DNA of 64,000 bases, taken from NCBI RefSeq assembly GCF_001895005.1, contig NZ_BCXH01000019.1, forward strand, positions 52,312-116,311, written 5' to 3'. Shown here in pieces: positions 8,546 through 15,690 of this stretch. Source of the stretch: Rhodococcus yunnanensis NBRC 103083 (GTDB lineage: Bacteria > Actinomycetota > Actinomycetes > Mycobacteriales > Mycobacteriaceae). Numbering within the stretch: the first letter of the stretch is position 1; the number at the start of each line of letters is the position of its first letter. The notes below the pieces were generated by a model. The model was given only the letters and a program-made list of their open reading frames with translations. It ran no database searches and was not told where the DNA came from. The position numbers were made by a program, and so were the translations under genes.

Positions 8546-9427
8546 CTATCGGGTGGGAGTCGCGCGTGTAAGAACCAAGGCAGGGTCGTTGCTCTGGAGT
8601 TCGAGGGCCAGGTGATCGGTACTGTGTGGACTGGTGGTGTAGACGAGGAGCCATTGTTCGGGGTCGGGTAGCGGCAGTATCTGGTAGTCGAGGATGAGGT
8701 GCCCGGCGTCGGGGTGAGCGAAGTGTGTTGTCCCAGAAGCCGAATTATGGACATGGTGCTCATCCCAGAGCCGGGCGAACGTCGCATCGCCTGATAGTTC
8801 TGTGACGAGGCGACACAGATCACGGTCGGCACCGTCCCGCAGCGCGTGCGTACGCAGGAATGAGATCGATTGAGCCGCAGCCTGTTCCCAGTCCGCATGG
8901 CGGACACGCACGTCAGGGTCGAGGAAGAGGGCACGCAGCAGATTTTTGCCAGTCAGGTCACCGAGCAGTCCGGCGCCGGGCGGGTTCTGCGCCAGGACCT
9001 GCATACGCCGGCCCAGGATCAGCGCCGGGGCCGAGGTGAGTGCGGCCAGCAGGTGCAGCCCACCGTTGCTGGGCTGCTGTGCCGGGAGTTGTCGGCTGCA
9101 GGTGCTGGTGTCGTCGCGGTGGGCGCCGGCCAGAAACTGCAGATAATCACGCTCGGCGGTGTCCAGCCGCAGCGCTGCGGCCAGGGAGTTGAGCACCGAC
9201 ACCGAGGGGTGCAGGTCGCGGCCCTGCTCGAGACGGGTCAGGTAGTCGGTGCTGACCCCAGCAAGCTGGGCGAGTTCTTCACGTCGCAGACCCGGGACAC
9301 GGCGGCGCCCCATCGACGCCGTACCGACGTCAGCGGGATGCAGCCTTGCACGCCTTGTACGCAGAAACCCGCCCAGTCCGGCCGCCCGCCCGCCCATCAC
9401 GCTCCGATCCACACGTCGCTTCTGCAT
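8546..9427 (-). CDS. MmyB-like helix-turn-helix transcriptional regulator
   Basis: 293 aa; ATG at 9425-9427 with GCAGGGA upstream. Residues about 45-90 are an XRE-type helix-turn-helix ('GLRREELAQLAGVSTDYLTR', 'LEQGRDLHPSVSVLNSLAAA'). The remainder is the MLTR/MmyB ligand-binding domain ('PALILGRRMQVLAQNPPGAG' through 'FAHPDAGHLILDYQILPLPD'). These regulators commonly lie divergent from a short-chain dehydrogenase and control it, exactly the arrangement here (about 90 bp of shared upstream DNA). Part of an accessory insertion absent from this spot in M. tuberculosis. Confidence 0.88.
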   Translation of the reverse strand: MQKRRVDRSVMGGRAAGLGGFLRTRRARLHPADVGTASMGRRRVPGLRREELAQLAGVSTDYLTRLEQGRDLHPSVSVLNSLAAALRLDTAERDYLQFLAGAHRDDTSTCSRQLPAQQPSNGGLHLLAALTSAPALILGRRMQVLAQNPPGAGLLGDLTGKNLLRALFLDPDVRVRHADWEQAAAQSISFLRTHALRDGADRDLCRLVTELSGDATFARLWDEHHVHNSASGTTHFAHPDAGHLILDYQILPLPDPEQWLLVYTTSPHSTDHLALELQSNDPALVLTRATPTR

Positions 9428-9515
9428 CTATGTCCCTGCGGTGGGTATAAGTCATTGCTGGCTCCGTGCATTCCTAGGACTGGACACGGCCTGGTTGGCG
9501 AAGCGGATCGGGGTG

Positions 9516-10280
9516 ATGGTTGAGGGCATGACTGCACAGAAACCTTTGTCCACTCGGATCGCTGCGATCACAGGAGCGTCGTCGGGAATCGGGGAGGCGA
9601 CCGCGACCCGGTTCGCCGCCGACGGTGCCCGGGTGGCGCTGCTGGCCCGCCGCGCCGACCGCATCGACGCTCTTGCCGCCCAGCTCGGCGCGAGCGCGCT
9701 GGCGGTCACCACAGATGTCACCGATCCAGCCCAACTGGACGCAGCGGCCGCCACCGTCGAGGCCGCGTTCGGTCCGGCAGATTTGGTGGTCGCCAACGCG
9801 GGCATCATGCATGTGGCCCCGTTCCACGAGGCGCGCCGCGACGAGTGGCAGCAGATGATCTCGCTGAACATCATGGGGGTCCTGGACACCGTCCGGGCGT
9901 TCCTGCCAGGGCTGCTTGCAGCGGCCGACGCCGGCCGACCGGCAGACCTGGTGATCGTGTCGTCGTTGGCCGCCCGCCAGTATTCCCCAGGCTTCGGGGT
10001 CTATGCGGCGACCAAAGCGGCCGTGACTGCGCTGGCAGCGAGTCTGCGGGTCGAGTTCGGTGGCCGCGGGCTGCGGGTGACGAACGTCGAACCGGGAGTC
10101 ACCGACAGCGAACTGGGGGAGCGGGTCGGGCACGACCAGTGGCGCGAGATGCTCAGCGAACGAAAAGCTCAAATGAACTCGCTGACCGCTACCGATATCG
10201 CGGACGCCATCGCCGACGCAGTCTCCCGACGGGCCGGGGTCCATATCCGCGAGCTCGTCGTTCACCCGACCACACCCTGA
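9516..10280 (+). CDS. Short-chain dehydrogenase/reductase (SDR)
   Basis: 254 aa from ATG 9516 (GGGG just upstream); ATG 9528 would give 250 aa and has GAGG only 2-3 nt away. Classical SDR: nucleotide-binding 'GASSGIG', 'VVANAGIM', catalytic Ser in 'IVSSLAARQ' and Y-x3-K in 'YAATKAAV'. Likely NADP-dependent, given 'ARRADR' after strand 2. The C-terminal 'ISRRAGVHIRELVVHP'-like end is typical of YdfG-related SDRs. Divergent from the MmyB-like regulator, its probable controller. The substrate is unknown. A fragment of an FMN reductase follows 16 bp later. Confidence 0.9.
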   Translation: MVEGMTAQKPLSTRIAAITGASSGIGEATATRFAADGARVALLARRADRIDALAAQLGASALAVTTDVTDPAQLDAAAATVEAAFGPADLVVANAGIMHVAPFHEARRDEWQQMISLNIMGVLDTVRAFLPGLLAAADAGRPADLVIVSSLAARQYSPGFGVYAATKAAVTALAASLRVEFGGRGLRVTNVEPGVTDSELGERVGHDQWREMLSERKAQMNSLTATDIADAIADAVSRRAGVHIRELVVHPTTP

Positions 10281-10295
10281 CCACCCCAGCACACA

Positions 10296-10628
10296 GAAGA
10301 AGGAGCAGGGTCGTGGCCCAATCCCGACCACCAAGGGTGGCGGTTCAAGAATGCGTTGGACTTTCTCTACAGCGAATGGCAGGGCAAACCCGCGAGCCTG
10401 GTGACGTGGAGCATCACCGGCGGAGCCCGTGGAGCCGCCCAGCTCTACCAAGTACTCCACAGCCTGCACATGCGCCCCCTGCGCGCACACCTCCAAGCGC
10501 CCCTGACCGAGAAAGACGTCGACCCCACGCGCCAGCTCATCAACCCCGAGCGCACCTTCGGCTCCCACCGTGTTGAACTGCGCACCATCGACACCGAACT
10601 GACCACCATGCTCACCAACCACTATTGA
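10296..10628 (+). pseudogene. 5'-truncated NADPH-dependent FMN reductase fragment
   Basis: An open frame of about 110 codons carries the C-terminal half of an NADPH-dependent FMN reductase (flavodoxin fold): 'WPNPDHQGWRFKNALDFLY', then 'SEWQGKPASLVTWSITGGAR'. The N-terminal half, including the FMN phosphate loop, is missing. The matching frame opens into the SDR 3' flank without an ATG or GTG; the only possible start is TTG 10356, which already lies inside the conserved domain. It is best read as a deletion remnant whose promoter-proximal part was lost when the SDR was joined to it. Confidence 0.7.
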
Positions 10629-10670
10629 CCACAGCCCGCCCCACCAACTCGAACGCGCTCGCCCGCCGGC

Positions 10671-11108
10671 TCAGACGGTCACAGCACCTAACCGCGAGGG
10701 TGCACTCACGCGGCCCGCCGGTTGCGGTGCTGCCAGATGAGAGGGCGCCAGGGACCATTCGCGGTCGTCGCGGATCAACGCCCATACGACGTCGACGAGG
10801 CGGCGAGCGAGCGCGATCAGCGCATGGACAGCTGAGCGTTTCTCGTCGCGTTTGCGTTGGTAGAACTCGCGGGAGGGTCCGTCGCGTTGGGAGCTGTTGA
10901 GCCCGGCCATGTAGACACTTTCCGTAGCCCGCGGTGATAGCGCTGCGGTCGACGAAGGGTGCCGTGCCGATTGCCCGAATCGTGGGGGTTCGGGGCCAGC
11001 CCTGCGTGGGCGGCCAGTTTGGCAGCCGAGCCGAACGAGGTCAGGTCGCCGCCGGTGATCGCAACAAGCTCAGCGCCACCCGAAGCAACAACCCCAGGCC
11101 ACTCCAAC
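10671..11108 (-). pseudogene. IS110-family transposase remnant (C-terminal part, frameshifted)
   Basis: On the minus strand, one frame encodes 'ELVAITGGDLTSFGSAAKLA' and 'HAGLAPNPHDSGNRHG', the Transposase_20 helix-hairpin segment of IS110 enzymes. It passes near 10915-10925 into another frame encoding 'MAGLNSSQRDGPSREFYQRK' and 'ALIALARRLVDVVWALIRD', the usual C-terminus. The break fits one extra A in 'CGGAAAGTGTCTAC'. The N-terminal DEDD catalytic domain is absent and no terminal element boundary is visible, so the copy is dead. Confidence 0.75.
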
Positions 11109-11150
11109 GTGAAGGTGGTTGTGCCGGTGCAGACGTAGTTCACTGATGTG

Positions 11151-11498
11151 ATGGACCCTGTCGTCGTTCGAGACCGTATCGTGAGCGTGCGCCGTACTAC
11201 CGTCGCCCGACTCGAATCGCTCCGTGCGCAGTTCACGGCAATAATCGAGGGTTCCGAGTGGACTACCGACGACGACGAACACGACCCCGAGGGGTCTACC
11301 ATCGCTTTCGAGCGAGCGAAGGTCGTCGGGTTGGCCCGCGATGCGGAGGACGAGCTCCGGGAGCTGGACGAGGCGCTGGTCAGGCTCGACTCCGGGACAT
11401 ACGGGCGCTGTGAGAAGTGCGGGAAGCAGATCGCGGATGCTCGGCTGGAGGCGTTGGTCGCAGCTCGCCGATGCATCGAGTGCAACCGGCGTCGATGA
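11151..11498 (+). CDS. TraR/DksA-type C4 zinc-finger protein
   Basis: 115 aa, ATG 11151 (an adjacent GTG at 11148 is possible). A long N-terminal helical region ends in a C4 zinc finger: C-x2-C ('GRCEKCGKQI') and C-x2-C ('RRCIECNRRR') with the family spacing. Actinobacterial members of this family are small soluble proteins thought to bind RNA polymerase; a DksA-like role is inference only. It sits between the IS110 remnant and the rplM promoter, so it closes the accessory block. No paired partner gene is visible. Confidence 0.85.
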   Translation: MDPVVVRDRIVSVRRTTVARLESLRAQFTAIIEGSEWTTDDDEHDPEGSTIAFERAKVVGLARDAEDELRELDEALVRLDSGTYGRCEKCGKQIADARLEALVAARRCIECNRRR

Positions 11499-11505
11499 CG
11501 GCGTT

Positions 11506-11535
11506 TTGACCTGGGCTGCTCGCAGCCGGTATCGT
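11506..11535 (+). promoter_or_regulatory. Candidate promoter of rplM-rpsI
   Basis: TTGACC (11506-11511), 18-bp spacer, TATCGT (11530-11535). It predicts a transcript start near 11542 and a leader of about 125 nt before rplM. Leader autoregulation is possible but no named motif was recognised. Confidence 0.5.
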
Positions 11536-11666
11536 CCATCGTTGGCGTGTATGGACTCGCCGCACATTTGCGTGTGCGATCGAGTTCTTGATCTCGGGTC
11601 TCAACTGGCCGCCGAGGTCATCCACACGTCTTGGCCAGCAGCGACATCATGAAGACAGGAATTTCT

Positions 11667-12110
11667 GTGTCTACATACAGCCCGAAGGCCGGGGACACCA
11701 CCCGGACTTGGCATGTGATCGACGCCACGGACGTCGTGCTCGGACGCCTCGCCGTCCAGGCCGCGACTCTGCTCCGCGGCAAGCACAAGCCGACCTACGC
11801 AGCCAACGTCGACGGTGGCGACTTCGTCGTCATCATCAACGCCGAGAAGGTTGCCATCAGTGGCAACAAGCTCGACGGCAAGTTCCACCACCACCACTCC
11901 GGTCACCCGGGCGGTCTGAAGTCGCGCTCGACTCGGCAGGTGCTGGAAAGCCACCCCGATCGTCTCGTGGAGAAGGCCGTCAAGGGCATGATCCCGAAGA
12001 ACAAGCTCGGCAATGCAATCGCAGGCAAGCTCAAGGTGTACGCGGGACCGAATCATCCGCATGCAGCTCAGCAGCCTGTTCCGTTCGAGATCAAGCAGGT
12101 GTCCCAGTGA
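11667..12110 (+). CDS. rplM: 50S ribosomal protein L13
   Basis: 147 aa from GTG 11667, giving the standard actinobacterial length and N-terminus 'STYSPKAGDTTRTWHVIDAT'; AGGA lies 6-8 nt upstream. Conserved L13 segments include 'DVVLGRLAVQAATLLRGKHK', 'GDFVVIINAEKV' and 'PHAAQQP'. It is an early-assembly 23S rRNA-binding protein of the large subunit. Overlap-coupled to rpsI, as in nearly all bacteria. In M. tuberculosis it directly follows esxT. Confidence 0.97.
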   Translation: MSTYSPKAGDTTRTWHVIDATDVVLGRLAVQAATLLRGKHKPTYAANVDGGDFVVIINAEKVAISGNKLDGKFHHHHSGHPGGLKSRSTRQVLESHPDRLVEKAVKGMIPKNKLGNAIAGKLKVYAGPNHPHAAQQPVPFEIKQVSQ

Positions 12111-12130
12111 CGGCGCCGGAGGGAAATGAC

Positions 12131-12661
12131 GTGACGTCGCAGGAGAACACCGCAGAGGTCGACGCCGCTGCCAACGAGGTCGAGATCGCCGCTGACGAGT
12201 TCGTGTCGGTGGAAGAGCCCGAGGTCGTCGAAGAGATCGAGGCCGCTGCTGCAGCGCCTGCTCCGATCCTGTTCGATCGCCCGGTCCAGACCGTCGGTCG
12301 TCGTAAGGAAGCTGTCGCTCGCGTGCGGTTCTCGCCGGGCACCGGTGGGTTCAAGCTCAACGGCCGCAGCCTCGAGGACTACTTCCCCAACAAGGTTCAC
12401 CAGCAGCTCATCAAGGCGCCGCTGGTGCTCGTGGATCGCGCGGAGTCGTTCGACGTCATCGCACTTCTGCACGGTGGCGGTCCGTCCGGCCAGGCAGGCG
12501 CACTGCGTCTCGCGATCTCGCGTGCCCTCATCGAGGTCACACCCGACGATCGTCCGCCGCTCAAGGCTGCCGGCTTCCTCACGCGTGACGCGCGTGCGGT
12601 GGAGCGTAAGAAGTACGGCCTGAAGAAGGCCCGTAAGGCGTCGCAGTACTCCAAGCGCTGA
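12131..12661 (+). CDS. rpsI: 30S ribosomal protein S9
   Basis: 176 aa from GTG 12131, chosen because GGAGGGAAA lies just upstream; GTG 12107, which overlaps the rplM stop, would add 8 residues. An acidic Ala/Glu-rich N-terminal extension of about 45 residues precedes the S9 core ('TVGRRKEAVARVRFSPGTGG', 'NGRSLEDYFPNKVHQQLIKA', 'GGGPSGQAGALRLAISRAL'). The basic tail 'RKKYGLKKARKASQYSKR' reaches into the P site. The extension resembles those of other actinobacterial S9 proteins. Confidence 0.97.
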   Translation: MTSQENTAEVDAAANEVEIAADEFVSVEEPEVVEEIEAAAAAPAPILFDRPVQTVGRRKEAVARVRFSPGTGGFKLNGRSLEDYFPNKVHQQLIKAPLVLVDRAESFDVIALLHGGGPSGQAGALRLAISRALIEVTPDDRPPLKAAGFLTRDARAVERKKYGLKKARKASQYSKR

Positions 12662-12680
12662 CGCGTCTTACCAGTTCTAC

Positions 12681-12731
12681 CCGCGAGGGCAGGCGTCCAC
12701 GAAGTGTCGGATGCCTGCCCTCGCGGCGTTT
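12681..12731 (+). terminator. Terminator after rpsI
   Basis: A 14-bp perfect stem ccgcgagggcaggc (12681-12694) / gcctgccctcgcgg (12713-12726), with a further inner GTCC/GGAT pairing, followed by cgttttc. Confidence 0.75.
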
Positions 12732-12788
12732 TCGGCAAGTGCTCTCGATCTTGTTCTGTAGGTTCTTCCGCGAAGGGGACGCGTTCGT

Positions 12789-14126
12789 ATGACTCGACTG
12801 TTCGGTACCGACGGCGTACGGGGCCTGGCCAACGGCCTGCTGACTCCCGAATTGGCGTTGAGAGTCGCCAGGGCAGCGGCAACAGTGCTTGCACCGAGCG
12901 GCGAATCCGAACGTCCTGTGGCGGTGGTCGGTCGCGACCCGAGGGCCAGCGGGGAGATGCTGTCGGCAGCTGTCATCGCGGGCCTGACTGCCTCGGGGGT
13001 GGATGTCCTCGATGTCGGTGTTCTACCGACACCTGCCGTCGCCTATCTGACGTCGGTGCACCGTGCCGCACTCGGTGTGATGATCTCGGCGTCGCACAAT
13101 CCCATGCCGGACAACGGCATCAAGATTTTCGCCTCCGGCGGTCACAAACTGGACGACGACGTCGAAGATCGAATCGAGTCGCTCATTTCGGGCGAGGGTC
13201 TGCTGCCCGCGCCGACCGGGGCCGCGATCGGCCGGGTCCGAGTGACCGAGGATGCGGCAGACGAGTACATCGTGCATCTGCGTGATGCACTCACCGGATC
13301 GCTGGACGGTGTCACCGTTGTAGTCGATTGCGCTCATGGCGCCGCGTCGTCCGTCGCACCGGCCGTGTATGCGGCTGCGGGCGCGCAGGTGATCGCCATC
13401 CATGCCGATCCCGACGGGTTGAACATCAACGACGGGTGTGGATCGACCCACATGGAAGATCTGCAGGAAGCCGTGATTCGACACGGCGCCGACCTCGGGA
13501 TCGCTCACGACGGTGATGCGGATCGTTGCCTGGCGGTCGACGCGTCGGGATCGGTGGTCGACGGCGACGCGATCATGGCGGTGCTGGCCGTTGCGATGAA
13601 GGAATCGGGGGAGTTGATCGAGAACACCCTGGTGGCGACTGTGATGAGCAACTTGGGGCTGCACATCGGAATGCGCGCGGCCGGCATAACCGTGGTCACG
13701 ACTGCGGTGGGAGACCGGTATGTTCTCGAAGAGCTCCGGGCCGGAGGGTATTCACTGGGCGGCGAGCAGAGCGGGCACGTCGTGCTTCCCGCGCTGGGTA
13801 CCACCGGCGACGGAATCCTCACGGCGTTGCGCGTGATGGGCCGCATGGCGCAGACGCGCAGATCCCTTGCCGATCTCGCTGCCGTGATGACAACGCTGCC
13901 GCAGGTGCTCATCAATGTGAAAGTCTCGGACAAGGCTGCTGTCGCGTCGGCCAAGTCCGTGGTGGACGGGGTTGCCGAAGTCGAGCAACTGCTCGGTGAC
14001 ACGGGGCGAGTGTTGTTGCGGCCCAGCGGAACCGAGCAATTGGTGCGAGTGATGGTCGAGGCGGCCGAGCCCGAACTCGCCCGCCGGCTCGCGCAGGATC
14101 TCGCGAACCGGGTCGGGCAGGTCTGA
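12789..14126 (+). CDS. glmM: Phosphoglucosamine mutase
   Basis: 445 aa. Interconverts glucosamine-6-P and glucosamine-1-P for UDP-GlcNAc and hence peptidoglycan. The start 'MTRLFGTDGVRG' is the canonical N-terminus. The active-site phosphoserine is Ser102 in 'ISASHNPMPDNG'; the metal loop is 'HDGDADR'; the sugar-binding loop 'GGEQSGH' and the phosphate loop 'RPSGTEQLVRVM' are intact. It acts just after GlmS, encoded 4.7 kb downstream. As in M. tuberculosis (mrsA), it follows rpsI. Confidence 0.97.
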   Translation: MTRLFGTDGVRGLANGLLTPELALRVARAAATVLAPSGESERPVAVVGRDPRASGEMLSAAVIAGLTASGVDVLDVGVLPTPAVAYLTSVHRAALGVMISASHNPMPDNGIKIFASGGHKLDDDVEDRIESLISGEGLLPAPTGAAIGRVRVTEDAADEYIVHLRDALTGSLDGVTVVVDCAHGAASSVAPAVYAAAGAQVIAIHADPDGLNINDGCGSTHMEDLQEAVIRHGADLGIAHDGDADRCLAVDASGSVVDGDAIMAVLAVAMKESGELIENTLVATVMSNLGLHIGMRAAGITVVTTAVGDRYVLEELRAGGYSLGGEQSGHVVLPALGTTGDGILTALRVMGRMAQTRRSLADLAAVMTTLPQVLINVKVSDKAAVASAKSVVDGVAEVEQLLGDTGRVLLRPSGTEQLVRVMVEAAEPELARRLAQDLANRVGQV

Positions 14127-14145
14127 GTTCGGCCGGTCGGATTGC

Positions 14146-15186
14146 TCAGTCGGTGAGGTTGCGCAGAGCGGTCAGCTGCGCGACACGGCCCGCGGTGTTC
14201 TCGGCGAGGGGCACGACGTTGAGCGTGGTGACTCCTGCCTCGGCGAACGCGGCGACCCTTTCCTTCACGAAGCTCTCGGGTCCGATGAGATTGATCGAAC
14301 GCGCCAGGTCGTCGGGCACGGCGGCAGCGGCCTCTTCCCTCTTTCCCGCGAGATAGAGATCCTGGATCTTCTCGGCTTCGGCTTCGTATCCGTAGCGCTG
14401 AGCGAGATCGTTGTAAAAATTCTTGCCCTTGGCTCCCATGCCGCCGATGTACAGCGCGAGATGTGGTTTGACCCACGGCAGGAATTTGTCGGCATCCTCG
14501 CCGATCGCCAGTGTCGGTCCGGCGTAAACCTCCAGCTCGCCCAGTGACGGGTCGCGTCTGGCCTTGCCTGCTGCCAGCGCGTCACCCCACACCATGTCCG
14601 CCTTCTCCGGGTAGTAGAAGATCGGCTGCCATCCCTCCGCGATCTCGGCCGTGAGTTCGACGTTCTTGGGGCCGAGTGCGGCGATGACGACCGGAATGTT
14701 CGACCGGACAGGGTGATTGATCAACTTCAGCGGCTTACCGAGGCCAGTGCCCTTGTCCGCGGGAAGGGGAATTTGGTAGTACTTGCCCTGGTGCTCGACC
14801 TTCTCCCGACGCCACACCTGGCGGCAGATCTCGATGACTTCGCGCGTGCGCGCAATCGGCGCGTCGTATTTGACGCCGTGGAACCCTTCGACCACCTGCG
14901 GCCCCGATGCGCCGAGGCCGAGAACGAATCTTCCGTCCGAGACGTAGTCGAGGCCTGCCGCGGTCATGGCGGTCAGCGACGGCGTCCGGGTGTAGATCTG
15001 AAAGATGCCCGACGCGATCTTGATGGTCGAGGTCTTGGCCGCCAGAAATCCGAGTTGACTGACGGCGTCGAACGAGTAGGCCTCGGGGACGAAGATGACG
15101 TCCAAGCCGACCTTTTCGAGTTCTTCCACTTCGGCGACGGTCTCGCTGAATCCGCCCGAGTAATTGAGCATGGTTCCTATGTGCAT
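14146..15186 (-). CDS. LLM-class F420-dependent oxidoreductase
   Basis: 346 aa from ATG 15184-15186, selected because GAGGAA sits 6 nt upstream. Luciferase-like barrel of the TIGR03559-type actinobacterial F420 group: 'HIGTMLNYSGGFSETVAEVE', 'LDVIFVPEAYSFDAVSQLGF', 'ASGIFQIYTRTPSLTAMTAA' and 'GRFVLGLGASGPQVVEGFHG'. The cofactor is expected to be F420; this is family knowledge, not directly visible. It lies convergent to glmM and is unrelated in function. The substrate is unknown. Confidence 0.88.
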   Translation of the reverse strand: MHIGTMLNYSGGFSETVAEVEELEKVGLDVIFVPEAYSFDAVSQLGFLAAKTSTIKIASGIFQIYTRTPSLTAMTAAGLDYVSDGRFVLGLGASGPQVVEGFHGVKYDAPIARTREVIEICRQVWRREKVEHQGKYYQIPLPADKGTGLGKPLKLINHPVRSNIPVVIAALGPKNVELTAEIAEGWQPIFYYPEKADMVWGDALAAGKARRDPSLGELEVYAGPTLAIGEDADKFLPWVKPHLALYIGGMGAKGKNFYNDLAQRYGYEAEAEKIQDLYLAGKREEAAAAVPDDLARSINLIGPESFVKERVAAFAEAGVTTLNVVPLAENTAGRVAQLTALRNLTD

Positions 15187-15357
15187 GAGATTCCTCGCAG
15201 GTGTGAGCATTTATCTGTAACCCGAGTTTCCTGTCTTCGACGGTAGCCGACGGAACGGAACCGATCTCACGTGGGCTGCGTCATAGATGACAGGGGCAAA
15301 TTCGTCGGGACGGGACGAATCCCGTCGGGACGGTCGGAAGCGACAGGGGTGGGGTCT

Positions 15358-15690
15358 ATGTGTGACGGCGCAGAAATGGACGGCGTGGAAATCGACGTCG
15401 AGGCCGCCGGTAATGTCGCGGACGCATTCGTCGGGGTTGCAGCCGCGGTGCGAGCTGCCGCTGACCGCGCGAGTCGGCTCGGGTTCGGAAGCGAATCGGC
15501 GGGCCGCAACTACGGTGATGTCGGCGGTCGACTCGGTGAGGGGTACGCGCGCGTGCCGGTCTCACTGCGGCGATGGGCCGAAGGCCTGGACGAGAACGCG
15601 GCGCAGCTGCGAGCGAGCGTGGACGGGTATCGAGGGACGGACGGATCCGTGGCGGAGTCGATCGCCACGAGAGCCGGCGGGCACCGATGA
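15358..15690 (+). CDS. Small WXG100-like helical protein (Rv3440c position)
   Basis: 110 aa, ATG 15358 with a GGGGTGGGG stretch upstream; ATG 15376 is an alternative. Ala/Gly/Arg-rich and predicted mostly helical: 'EIDVEAAGNVADAFVGVAAA', then 'GRLGEGYARVPVSLRRWAEG' and 'LDENAAQLRASVDGYRGTD'. The layout (two helices and a C-terminal 'Y..TD') is that of ESX-associated WXG100/EspC-like proteins, although the WXG turn itself is replaced by Gly/Ser-rich 'LGFGSESAGRNYG'. It overlaps the next gene by ATGA and so is translationally coupled. It corresponds in place to Rv3440c. ESX involvement is inference. Confidence 0.7.
   Translation: MCDGAEMDGVEIDVEAAGNVADAFVGVAAAVRAAADRASRLGFGSESAGRNYGDVGGRLGEGYARVPVSLRRWAEGLDENAAQLRASVDGYRGTDGSVAESIATRAGGHR

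Noticed and set aside
8382..8615. Short plus-strand frames after esxT
   Set aside because: They overlap the HTH gene antisense and have no start signal or known content.
10313..10576. GTG preceded by aaggagcaggg as the start of a new gene
   Set aside because: That frame gives Arg/Pro-rich non-protein sequence, while the other frame encodes recognisable FMN reductase.
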